From the NCBI RefSeq assembly GCF_030406325.1, contig NZ_JAUEQY010000021.1, positions 1-64,000 of the forward strand: DNA of 64,000 nt, in the 5' to 3' direction. The first letter of the stretch is position 1. The number at the start of each line of letters is the position of its first letter. Shown here piece by piece: positions 30,879 to 38,638 of the stretch. The translations under genes and the position numbers were made by a program. The stretch comes from Actinomadura sp. DC4. GTDB taxonomy: Bacteria > Actinomycetota > Actinomycetes > Streptosporangiales > Streptosporangiaceae. The notes under the pieces were generated by a model, which was not told the DNA's origin, searched no databases, and saw only the letters and a list, made by a program, of their open reading frames with translations.

Positions 30879-31814
30879 GTGCATGCAGCCGCCGATGGAC
30901 AGACGCGCGACAGTTGCCAGGCTCCCGGTACCGGGCCGTTCACCGCCGCCTCGGCCCAGGGCGTGCCCGGTCCACGGTGGCTGTCGCTGCGAGCCACGCC
31001 CGAGTCCGTACGCCAGGCCCGGGGATTCGCTCTGGACGTGCTCGAAGAAGTGGCGGAGGCGGATCCGGATCATGTCGATGACGTGGTCCTGGTGGTCTCC
31101 GAACTCACCACCAACGCCATCCGCGAGGTCGCTCGCATAGGCGGAGAGTCAGTCCGGCTGGGGGTCACGGCAGGTCCTCGGTGGACCCACCTGTACGCGG
31201 TCGACAGTGCCCCCACCCTGCCCGAACACGCCGATCTCGGGCTGCTGGCGGGCTCCGGACGCGGCGTTCCCATCATCAACGCCCTCGCCGCGATGACCTG
31301 GATCGACCAAGGCGAACACGGCAAGACGATCCACGTCGTGCTGACCCGCACCGGCGTGACGCTGACATCCCAGGAGCGTCAGAGCCTCAACTCCCAAGTC
31401 ACCTCCGGCGAGAACGGCCTCGTGGTGTCCTCCCGGCCCGAGCACGACGACGCACTGCTACGGCCCCGTGAGGTCGCCGAGATGTTCGGCGTCCGTACGA
31501 CCACGATCGCCCGCTGGGCACGTGAAGGGAGACTCGCTCCCATGCTCACCCCCGGCGGTCATCGTCGCTACCGCGTCGCCGACATCCGCACCCTGCTCGC
31601 CACCGCCGAAACCGGGGTGGACCCGGTCATGGTCGCCGACGCCGTACGCCTCTACGAACAAGGCTTGACCGTCCGCCAGGTCGCCGCCCGATTCGAACGC
31701 GGCTACGGCACCATGCGCCGCCTCCTGCAGGGCCACACCACCCTCCGCCACCGAGGTGGCCGGGAACCGGTCCTCGACCAATCGCGGTCAACGACGCCGC
31801 AGCACACCCCGTGA
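30879..31814 (+). CDS. RsbW-like ATPase domain fused to a MerR/BldC-type and a second HTH domain
   Basis: A 311-residue fusion. The start is the GTG at 30879, nine bases after GGGAGG; a GTG overlapping the XRE stop lacks such a site. Residues ~35-160 are a GHKL ATPase of the anti-sigma-factor (HATPase_c_2) kind: the N-box is VVLVVSELTTNAIREV (69-84) and the glycine box is GSGRGVPI. Residues ~193-240 (LLRPREVAEMFGVRTTTIAR and following) are a MerR/BldC-like winged helix with the GGHRRYR wing. Residues ~251-290 (VRLYEQGLTVRQVAARFERG and following) form another helix-turn-helix. Stand-alone RsbW-like kinases normally lack DNA-binding domains, so this could couple partner-switching directly to DNA binding. 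Confidence 0.82.
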   Translation: MHAAADGQTRDSCQAPGTGPFTAASAQGVPGPRWLSLRATPESVRQARGFALDVLEEVAEADPDHVDDVVLVVSELTTNAIREVARIGGESVRLGVTAGPRWTHLYAVDSAPTLPEHADLGLLAGSGRGVPIINALAAMTWIDQGEHGKTIHVVLTRTGVTLTSQERQSLNSQVTSGENGLVVSSRPEHDDALLRPREVAEMFGVRTTTIARWAREGRLAPMLTPGGHRRYRVADIRTLLATAETGVDPVMVADAVRLYEQGLTVRQVAARFERGYGTMRRLLQGHTTLRHRGGREPVLDQSRSTTPQHTP

Positions 31815-31868
31815 TCTGCGGCATACCCCGTGATCTGGAGAGTGGCTACGAGCCATTCGCCGGCAACG

Positions 31869-33344
31869 CTATTCGCGGTCGGCGGGGGCGGTTATTCGCC
31901 AGTGCCCGGTGGGGCCGGTCCACAGGAGTACGCCGGGCCATAACTGCTGGAGTCGCCAGCCGGGTGTTTGTTTCAGTGAATGGTGGTGGCGGCACAGCAT
32001 CGCGATGTTGCACGGACAGGTCGGGCCGTCTCGGTGATAGGGAATCGTGTGGTCGGCGTCGCAGTGCCGAACCGGCCGCCGGCAACCTGGGAACCCACAC
32101 CGCCGGTCGCGTTTCTCGATCAGGCGGCGCATCCCGGCGGGCACACGATAACCCCGGTGGCCATGCGCCAGGCCATCCGCAAGGTCTGCCGCCAGGCCAC
32201 GCGCCCGGTATGGTGCCGGGTCTGCCGCCTGGCCTGGCACCGAGCTGAGCGCGAGGTCTGCCGCCGGGTCTGGCGCCTGGCCTGGCACCGGGCCGTGCGC
32301 GAGGTCTGCCGCCAGGTCTGGCGCCGGGCCTAGCACCGAGCCCGCCGCTGGGTCTGGCGCCGGGGCCGGTACGCACCAGCGGGTCTTCAGCCCGGTGAGG
32401 GACCCCGCGATGCACTCGCCCGCCTGCGTGATGAGTCGGGCGAGCCGCTGATGCCGTTCCGGCACCGCATGCTCAGAGAGAGCGCCGAGTTGCGTACGGG
32501 CCGCGCGGGCGATGGCGTCGGCGACCGCGTCATCCACCCCCGTCCAGCCCTCCTCACCACCAGAAGGTGTCACGGCGGCCGGGCGGCGGGTGCCGTCCGA
32601 GGAGGGTTCGCCCGTATGCAGCGTGCCGGACAGCAGGCCGAGGAACACATCGGCGCGCAACTGCCCGATAGCGCGCCGATCACCATCACTCCTGAGCCCG
32701 GCGGCGATCGCGTTCACCCGATTGCGAGCCGCGGTGGCGGCATCGGCGGGCAGATCCAGGCCGGTCAGGTGCGCGGTGCCATCATCGGTGGCCACCAGCT
32801 GCACATCACGCCGAAGCTCCGCGTGTTCGCGCCGCCGCGCCAGCGCACCGGGATCCAAACGCCTGACAAGCCGGCGGACCTTCGCACGGATCTCGCCGGT
32901 GGTCTGCCCCGCCACCCGCGCCAGCACCCGCGCCTCGATCTCCGCCGCGACCTCATCACCGACCTGCGCCAAGCCCTGCCACAGAGCACGAGCCCTGGCA
33001 TAGTCCAAATCCCCGACCGCCAAAGCGGTGAAGGTGGCGGGCAGACGGCCGGTCAGCCCGGCGGCGAACCGGATCAGCTCATCGGCCGAGGTCGCGGTCA
33101 AGGTCAACGCCGCGGCGACCTCGTCATTGACGTACTCGCCCGCGGAGATCACCCCGGCACCGGAGACCTGTTCCTCGGCGTCCCGGCGGCGCGCCAGCTC
33201 CGCCACCGCCGCCAGCTCCACCGCCTGCAACCGCGAGACCGCCCGCCGCGCCTCCACCATCATCTCGATAAGGCCGCCATCACTCGCATCAACCCCGACA
33301 AACCCATCGAGAGGAATCAGAGAATCGACGGACGAACCATTCAC
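31869..33344 (-). CDS. 13E12-type HNH endonuclease-motif protein (DUF222 + HNH)
   Basis: A 491-residue member of the actinobacterial DUF222/HNH multicopy family. I chose the GTG at 33344, seven bases after GGGGGGAGGG; the longer frame runs into a TAGTAT promoter-like box and lacks a site. Residues ~20-300 are the helical DUF222 region. Residues ~345-420 are a Pro/Ala/Asp-rich linker built of 16-residue repeats. The C-terminal HNH has CGFPGC, HCDADHTIPYH and CRHHHSLK, a complete zinc-binding HNH set. Family members are often linked to mobile DNA, and a nuclease-like activity is inferred from the motif only. Confidence 0.88.
   Translation of the reverse strand: MNGSSVDSLIPLDGFVGVDASDGGLIEMMVEARRAVSRLQAVELAAVAELARRRDAEEQVSGAGVISAGEYVNDEVAAALTLTATSADELIRFAAGLTGRLPATFTALAVGDLDYARARALWQGLAQVGDEVAAEIEARVLARVAGQTTGEIRAKVRRLVRRLDPGALARRREHAELRRDVQLVATDDGTAHLTGLDLPADAATAARNRVNAIAAGLRSDGDRRAIGQLRADVFLGLLSGTLHTGEPSSDGTRRPAAVTPSGGEEGWTGVDDAVADAIARAARTQLGALSEHAVPERHQRLARLITQAGECIAGSLTGLKTRWCVPAPAPDPAAGSVLGPAPDLAADLAHGPVPGQAPDPAADLALSSVPGQAADPAPYRARGLAADLADGLAHGHRGYRVPAGMRRLIEKRDRRCGFPGCRRPVRHCDADHTIPYHRDGPTCPCNIAMLCRHHHSLKQTPGWRLQQLWPGVLLWTGPTGHWRITAPADRE
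32170..32370 (-). repeat. 48-bp tandem repeats in the HNH gene linker
   Basis: About three to four degenerate copies of a 48-bp unit beginning GAGGTCTGCCGCC on the plus strand. They encode the 16-residue repeats seen as APDLAADLAHGPVPGQ and APDPAADLALSSVPGQ. The length is a multiple of three, so copy-number change keeps the frame and only lengthens the linker. Confidence 0.7.
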
Positions 33345-33472
33345 GACGAATCCCTCCCCCCGGAAAAACCACCCCAACTCTTCGAACATACTAGCTAATG
33401 CAATCGCCATTCGACATAGACATAACGGGCATCAAAATAATCGCCTGTCGTTCGGCAGGCATAATTGGGGAC
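33345..33472. promoter_or_regulatory. Divergent promoter region between the HNH gene and RNase Z
   Basis: A 128-bp, locally AT-rich gap. On the minus strand a TAGTAT box about 45 bases upstream of the HNH GTG resembles a -10. On the plus side a 7-bp-stem hairpin GCCTGTC-GTTC-GGCAGGC (one wobble pair) at 33443-33460 lies 12 bases before the RNase Z ATG and could control it. Confidence 0.4.
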
Positions 33473-34405
33473 ATGTCGACGTGGGAGCTCGTCGTGCTCG
33501 GAACGGCCAGCGCGGTACCGACCAAGGCACGGAACCACAACGGCTACCTACTGCGGTGGGACGGGCGCGGCGTCCTGTTCGACCCCGGAGAGGGCACGCA
33601 GCGGCAGATGGCCCACGCCGGGCTGAGCGCGCACGACATCGACTGGATCTGCCTCACCCACTTCCACGGCGACCACTGCCTCGGCGTGCCCGGCATCGTG
33701 CAGCGAATCGCGCGGGACGAGGTCGGGCATCCCGTCACGGCGGTCTTTCCCGCGAGCGGCATCACCTACTGGCAAAGGCTGCGGCACGCGGCGGTGTTCG
33801 GGGACACCGAGGTCATCACCGAGCGGCCGATCGACGGCGACGCGGTCACGGTCGAGACCGTGCCCTTCCGGCTGACCGCGCGTCGGCTCTCCCACCGCGT
33901 CGAGGCCTACGGCTACCGAATCGAAGAGCCCGACGGGCTGACGATGTTGCCCGAGCGACTCGCCGCGTACGGCATCGGCGGCCCGCTCGTCGGCACGCTC
34001 CAGCGCGATGGACAGGTCAAAGCCCCCGACGGGCGTACGGTCACGCTGGCCGAGTGCAGCGTACGGCGGAAGGGGCAGAAGGCCGCCTTCGTCATGGACA
34101 CCCGCCTCTGCGACGCGATCGCCCCGCTCGCCGAAGGCGTCGAGCTGCTCGTCATCGAGTCGACGTTCCTGGAGGCGGACGCGCGGCTGGCCGAGGAGTA
34201 CGGTCACCTCACCGCCGCTCAGGCCGGGCGCATCGCGGCCGAGGCGGGCGTACGGCGCCTGGTGCTCACCCACTTCTCCGAGCGGTACCCCGCCGAGGAC
34301 GAGAGACGGTTCACCGACGAGGCGGCGAGGGCGTACGACGGCGACATCGTCCTCGCGCACGACCTCGACCGCGTTCCACTGCCGTCACGGCGAAGACGAA
34401 TCTAA
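33473..34405 (+). CDS. rnz: Ribonuclease Z
   Basis: A 310-residue metallo-beta-lactamase-fold endonuclease that matures tRNA 3' ends. The start is the ATG at 33473; the preceding in-frame stretch is not conserved. The signature LTHFHGDHCLG (HxHxDH) binds the two zinc ions. Further ligands are in RRLSHRVEAYGYRIEE, FVMDTRLCDA and LVLTHFSERY. The family's flexible-arm region is short. The length equals that of Streptomyces and mycobacterial homologues. It lies 11 bp upstream of the M48 gene and may be cotranscribed with it. Confidence 0.94.
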   Translation: MSTWELVVLGTASAVPTKARNHNGYLLRWDGRGVLFDPGEGTQRQMAHAGLSAHDIDWICLTHFHGDHCLGVPGIVQRIARDEVGHPVTAVFPASGITYWQRLRHAAVFGDTEVITERPIDGDAVTVETVPFRLTARRLSHRVEAYGYRIEEPDGLTMLPERLAAYGIGGPLVGTLQRDGQVKAPDGRTVTLAECSVRRKGQKAAFVMDTRLCDAIAPLAEGVELLVIESTFLEADARLAEEYGHLTAAQAGRIAAEAGVRRLVLTHFSERYPAEDERRFTDEAARAYDGDIVLAHDLDRVPLPSRRRRI

Positions 34406-34416
34406 GATCATCCGCT

Positions 34417-35636
34417 ATGAGCGCCGAAAGACTTCAGAATTGCCCGGATTGCACGGGCGGCCTCGAAGCCGTCGACGGGTACCCCTCTGGTGTCCCGACT
34501 GCGAGTGGGGACTCGGCGACACCGAGGCACGGCGCGGCGGGTTCCTCCAGACCAGGCTCGACCGGCGATCGGCGCGCATGGTCGACGCCCTCTACGAGGA
34601 GGTCTCCGGATCAGAGGTCACCCGCCCCGGCTGGGACCTGGCCCGGGTGACCTCCTACGCCCTCGCCCTGCTCATGCACGCCGGCACTCTGGCACTCGTC
34701 GTCGCCGCCGGGCTCCTGCTGTGGACGGACGTGAACGTCGTCACGGTCATCGCCGCGGCGGTCCTCCTGACCACGGCCTTCCTCGTCGCGCCCCGCTTCG
34801 GGCGGCTTCGCGGGCAGGTCCGGCTTCGTACGGACGCCCCGGCGCTGTTCAGGCTGATCGACCGGATCGGGGCGGAGATCGGCGCCCGGCCGGTCCACGC
34901 CGTCGTGGTCACCGGCGCCTTCAACGCCGCGTACGGCACGGTCGGACTCCGGCGTCGGCGCGTCCTGGAGCTGGGCCTGCCCCTGTGGGACACGCTCACC
35001 GAGCAGCAGCGCGTCGCGGTCCTCGGTCACGAACTCGCCCACGGTGTGAACGGCGACTCCCGCCACGGGCTGGTCGCCGGCACCTCGCTGTCGACGCTCG
35101 CCCGGCTCCACCACGCCCTCCGGCCGGGCGGCCGGGACCGCCGGATGAACTATCTCGTCGACCTGTCGGCCCGGCTCCTCCAGGCGGTGGCCGGCTCGGT
35201 GGTCTCCCTGGTCTACCGGATCCAGCGGGCGACCACCCTGCGGGCCGGGCAGCGAGCCGAATACCTCGCGGCCCGGGTCGCCTCGCCGGTCGCCGCCGTG
35301 GACGCGCTGGACGCCGTGGTCACCACCGCGGACTCCCACGCCACGGCCGTACGTCGCCACGCGCTCACCCAGCGGAAGACCGACTTCTGGGCGGACCGAC
35401 GGCAGGCCCTGACCGATCTCCCCGAACACGAGCGGGAGCGCCGGCGGCTGCGGGTGGACGAGAGCCACCCGCCCACACACCTGCGGATCGCCGTCCTGCG
35501 GAGCCGTCCCGACGCCGAGGCGCGAGTCCGGCTGGAGGCCGGCGAGTCAGGCAGGATCCAGGCCGAGCTCACGCCCGACTACGCACGCGTCGCCGGAGAG
35601 CTGCGCGAGTGCGCCCGCGCCGCGCTCTACCGCTGA
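34417..35636 (+). CDS. M48-family membrane metalloprotease (HtpX-like) with a frameshift in its N-terminal zinc ribbon
   Basis: The natural start appears to be the ATG at 34417, which encodes a first zinc-ribbon knuckle in LQNCPDCTGGLEAVDGYP. The second knuckle, LWCPDCEWGLG, and the rest of the protein are in a different frame; one extra C in the CCCC run at 34482-34485 would join them. Downstream come two membrane segments (about 34650-34800), the zinc-protease motif HELAH in VAVLGHELAHGVNGDS, and a long helical C-terminus. It would be about 405 residues if corrected. Without correction a shortened product might start at the ATG at 34578, but without a good ribosome-binding site. M48 enzymes degrade misfolded membrane proteins. 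Confidence 0.8.
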
Positions 35637-35637
35637 C

Positions 35638-36492
35638 TCACGCGGGGCGGGCCTGCCTGAGCGTGTCGAGGAGCCAGCGGGGGCCGATGACCGTCGCGCC
35701 GGCGGCCTCGCAGCGGGCGCGTAGCTCGCGGTCGGCGGTGACGACGAGGCGGCGTTCGTCCACGGCCTGAGAGGCGGCCAGTTCGACGATCGTGTCGTCG
35801 CCGCTGCCCGGGGCCGCGACGACCTCCACGCCGTCCGCCGAGGACACGCCGCGCGCGGCGCCCTCGGTGACCATGACGATCGACGGATAGCAGACGTCGG
35901 CGATCGCGTCCGGCAACCCCGTAAAGCCGGAAACGGCGGCGATCTCGTCACGCAGGCGCTCGGCCGCGCCGTGGCGGTCGCGCCACCAGCCGTCCGCGCG
36001 TGAGCCCATGGCGTTCGCCGTGTCGACCACGAGCACCACGCGGTACAGCGACTCCCGAAGGCGCTTCCACGACTCGGCGAACGGCGGGAACAGCTTCTTG
36101 CGGTCGACCTCACGAGCCGAAACCCAGGCGACCGCGGCGCTCTCGAACGACTGCGGCCGTACGCCGACCCGCGAAGGCACCGAGCCGATCACCGTCTCGT
36201 ACGACCAGCCGCCGTGGTCCTCGGCCGAGCGCCAGTGGACGCGGACCGTGGACGGGTCGAGCGTGCTCTCCTCCGACGCCTCGCGCAGCGCCCCCTCGAT
36301 GGGGCCCTCGTGGCTGTGCCGCGCGCCGCCGAGCACGCCCCACGTGCCACCGCCGATCGACAGGCGTGAACGTTTCTGCAGCAGGACGTACGGCTCGGAG
36401 TCCATGCAATAGAGCAGGACGCCCGCCGCGCCGTACCGGCCCCAGTGCCGATGTCCCGCGTCGCAGTCCGCCCAGCCGTCACCGTCACCCAT
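35638..36492 (-). CDS. NUDIX hydrolase fused to an NYN/PIN-like domain
   Basis: A 284-residue protein that starts at the ATG at 36492 (MGDGDGWADCDAGHRHWGRYG). The N-terminal half is a NUDIX domain; its box GGARHSHEGPIEGALREASE, continuing ES, fits GX5EX7REXXEEX. From about residue 155 a second domain begins with VVLVVDTANAMGSRADGWW and ends with GSGDDTIVELA and RLVVTADRELRARCEAAG. This is the Asp-rich pattern of NYN/PIN-like ribonucleases (conserved D in VDTANAMG, DD and D in TADRE). A nucleotide pyrophosphatase joined to a putative RNase suggests RNA or nucleotide turnover. It is convergent with the M48 gene, one base between stops. Confidence 0.85.
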   Translation of the reverse strand: MGDGDGWADCDAGHRHWGRYGAAGVLLYCMDSEPYVLLQKRSRLSIGGGTWGVLGGARHSHEGPIEGALREASEESTLDPSTVRVHWRSAEDHGGWSYETVIGSVPSRVGVRPQSFESAAVAWVSAREVDRKKLFPPFAESWKRLRESLYRVVLVVDTANAMGSRADGWWRDRHGAAERLRDEIAAVSGFTGLPDAIADVCYPSIVMVTEGAARGVSSADGVEVVAAPGSGDDTIVELAASQAVDERRLVVTADRELRARCEAAGATVIGPRWLLDTLRQARPA

Positions 36493-36551
36493 GACAAGGG
36501 AGCCTAGCCAACCGGGCATTGACGCCGGGCACGCCGGAGGTTACCGTCCAA

Positions 36552-36580
36552 ACTTACAGGAAAGTTTCCTTTTTGTAAGT
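36552..36580. promoter_or_regulatory. Nested palindrome upstream of the chitinase gene
   Basis: ACTTACA at 36552-36558 and TGTAAGT at 36574-36580 enclose AGGAAA-G-TTTCCT at 36558-36570, a 29-bp nested inverted repeat that is AT-rich in a GC-rich background. It lies 44 bases before the chitinase TTG, in the divergent gap to the NUDIX-NYN gene. It does not fit the DasR consensus that controls many streptomycete chitinases, so another regulator would be involved. Confidence 0.55.
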
Positions 36581-36624
36581 GCGGCGCCGCGCTCCTCCTT
36601 CCCGCCAGACCGAGGAGCACCACC

Positions 36625-38604
36625 TTGAGACGACCGATCCTCCGACTCGCCGTCGCGTTCGCCGCGGCGGCCTCCCTCACGCTGCCACAGCTCACCGCCC
36701 ACGCGGCCGGCGCTCCCACCGCCACGTTCAACAAGGACTCCGGCTGGGGCACCGGCTACCAGGGCAAGTACACGATCACCAACGGCGGCTCGACCACGAT
36801 GACCAGTTGGAAGGTCGAGGTCGACGTGCCCGCGGGCGGGTCCATCGGCTCCGCCTGGGACACCGCGATGACGCACAGCGGCCAGCACTACACCTTCACC
36901 AACCAGTCCTACAACGGCACGATCGCACCAGGTGCCTCGACGAGCTTCGGATTCAACGGCGCCCCCGAGTCGGCCACGCCTGCCAACTGCACACTCAACG
37001 GTCAGCCCTGCGCGGGCGGAGGCGGCGGGGGCACCGACACCACCCCGCCGTCCGTACCCGGCGGCCTCCACGTCACCGGCACCACGTCCTCCTCGATCAC
37101 GCTCGCCTGGACCGCCTCCACCGACAACGTGGGCGTCACCGGCTACCGCGTGTACGAGGGCGGCACGGCCGTCGCGGACGTGGCCGGGACCAGCGCCACC
37201 GTCGGCGGGCTGGCCGCGAGCAGCAGCCACACCTACACGGTCGCCGCCCGCGACGCGGCGGGCAACGAGTCGGCCAAGAGCGCCGCCGCCACCGGTACGA
37301 CCCAGGCCGGCGGAGGAGGCGGCGGGACGTACCAGAAGGTCGGCTACTACCCGCAGTGGGGCATCTATGGCCGCAACTTCTGGATGAAGGACCTGGACAC
37401 GAACGGCGCGGCCGGCAAGCTGACCGTGCTCAACTACTCCTTCGAGAACATCGACCCGAACAACCTGACCTGCTTCGAGACGACGAAGGCGACCACGACG
37501 AACCCGTCGGACCCGGACCAGGGCACCGGCGCCGGTGACCAGTACGCCGACTACGGCGCCTCGGTGGGCGCCGACCACAGCGTCGACGGCGTCGCCGACA
37601 CCTGGGATCAAAAGCTCAAGGGTAACTTCAACCAGATCAAGAAGCTGAAGGCCAAGCACCCGAACCTCAAGGTGCTCGTCTCCCTCGGCGGCTGGACGTA
37701 TTCGAAGTTCTTCTCCGACGTGGCCAAGACGGACGCGTCGCGCAAGAAGTTCGTCGGCTCCTGCATCGACATGTTCATCAGGGGAAACCTCCCGGTCTCT
37801 TCTGACGGTACGGGCGGCGCGGGCACCGGTGCGGGCGTCTTCGACGGCTTCGACATCGACTGGGAGTGGCCCGGCAGCCCCGACGGCCACCCGGGCAACC
37901 ACTACGCGGCGGCGGACAAGGCCAACCTGACCGCGCTGCTCGCGGAGTTCCGTACCGAGCTGGACGCCCTGGGCCCGGGCCACCTGCTCACCGCGTTCAC
38001 CCCGGCCGACCAGGCCAAGATCAGCGCCGGCTGGGACTTCTCCAAGATCTTCAGCTCCCTCGACTACGCCAACGTCCAGGGCTATGACTTCCACGGCTCC
38101 GGCAGCGACAACTCGTGGGAGCCGAACCGTACGGGCGACCAGGCCAACCTCTACACCGACCCGAACGACCCGTACCCCACCAAGTTCAGCGTCGACTCCA
38201 CCGTCAAGCTCTACACCGGCGCCGGGGTGAACCCGAAGAAGGTGCTCGTCGGCATCCCGTTCTACGGCCGCGGCTGGCAGCAGGTCGCCGACGGCGGCAA
38301 GAGCGGCGAGTGGCAGACGGCGAACGGCGCGGCGCCGGGCGACTTCCCCGAGGAGGCCGGTACGCGCGGCTACAAGAACCTCGCCGCCAACGTGCCGGGC
38401 TGCACCGTCCACCACAACGAGCAGACCGTCGCGACGTACTGCTACACGGGCGCGAACGGCCAGTGGTGGACCTTCGACGACCCGTGGTCCATCGGCAAGA
38501 AGACCGACTACATCAAGGCGAACGGCCTGGGCGGCGCGATGATCTGGGAGATGTCCGGTGACACCGGCACCCTGATGTCCGCCCTGGACGGCGGCCTGAG
38601 GTAA
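36625..38604 (+). CDS. Secreted chitinase: CBM2, fibronectin III and GH18 domains
   Basis: A 659-residue exported endochitinase. The TTG start is seven bases after GAGGAG. A signal peptide (RRPILRLAVAFAAAASLTL, cleavage near HAAG) precedes a CBM2-like carbohydrate-binding module (~30-125, with GYQGKYTITNGG and Trp residues), a Gly linker, a fibronectin III domain (~135-225, DTTPPSVPGGLHVTG) and the GH18 barrel (~235-655). The catalytic DxxDxDxE is in FDGFDIDWEWP with Glu414 as acid/base. The build is the same as Streptomyces ChiA/ChiC-type enzymes. It is monocistronic with a strong terminator. Confidence 0.95.
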   Translation: MRRPILRLAVAFAAAASLTLPQLTAHAAGAPTATFNKDSGWGTGYQGKYTITNGGSTTMTSWKVEVDVPAGGSIGSAWDTAMTHSGQHYTFTNQSYNGTIAPGASTSFGFNGAPESATPANCTLNGQPCAGGGGGGTDTTPPSVPGGLHVTGTTSSSITLAWTASTDNVGVTGYRVYEGGTAVADVAGTSATVGGLAASSSHTYTVAARDAAGNESAKSAAATGTTQAGGGGGGTYQKVGYYPQWGIYGRNFWMKDLDTNGAAGKLTVLNYSFENIDPNNLTCFETTKATTTNPSDPDQGTGAGDQYADYGASVGADHSVDGVADTWDQKLKGNFNQIKKLKAKHPNLKVLVSLGGWTYSKFFSDVAKTDASRKKFVGSCIDMFIRGNLPVSSDGTGGAGTGAGVFDGFDIDWEWPGSPDGHPGNHYAAADKANLTALLAEFRTELDALGPGHLLTAFTPADQAKISAGWDFSKIFSSLDYANVQGYDFHGSGSDNSWEPNRTGDQANLYTDPNDPYPTKFSVDSTVKLYTGAGVNPKKVLVGIPFYGRGWQQVADGGKSGEWQTANGAAPGDFPEEAGTRGYKNLAANVPGCTVHHNEQTVATYCYTGANGQWWTFDDPWSIGKKTDYIKANGLGGAMIWEMSGDTGTLMSALDGGLR

Positions 38605-38610
38605 GGGCGA

Positions 38611-38637
38611 GAGGGGCGGCCGTCCCGGCCGCCCCTC
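38611..38637. terminator. Bidirectional hairpin terminator between the chitinase and the NlpC/P60 gene
   Basis: GAGGGGCGGCC at 38611-38621 pairs perfectly with GGCCGCCCCTC at 38627-38637 over GTCCC, seven bases after the chitinase stop and two before the stop of the convergent gene. It can serve both. Confidence 0.85.
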
Positions 38638-38638
38638 G

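Noticed and set aside
32170-32370. Possible CRISPR array
   Set aside because: The repeats are contiguous, without spacers, degenerate, and a multiple of three inside a coding region.
31846-32415. Gly/Pro/Arg-rich frame that looks like a collagen-like protein
   Set aside because: It is the alternative frame of the 48-bp repeats inside the HNH gene; the HNH frame has conserved domains on both sides.
36552-36580. DasR-type site upstream of the chitinase
   Set aside because: The palindrome ACTTACA/TGTAAGT does not fit the known TGGTCTAGACCA-like consensus.
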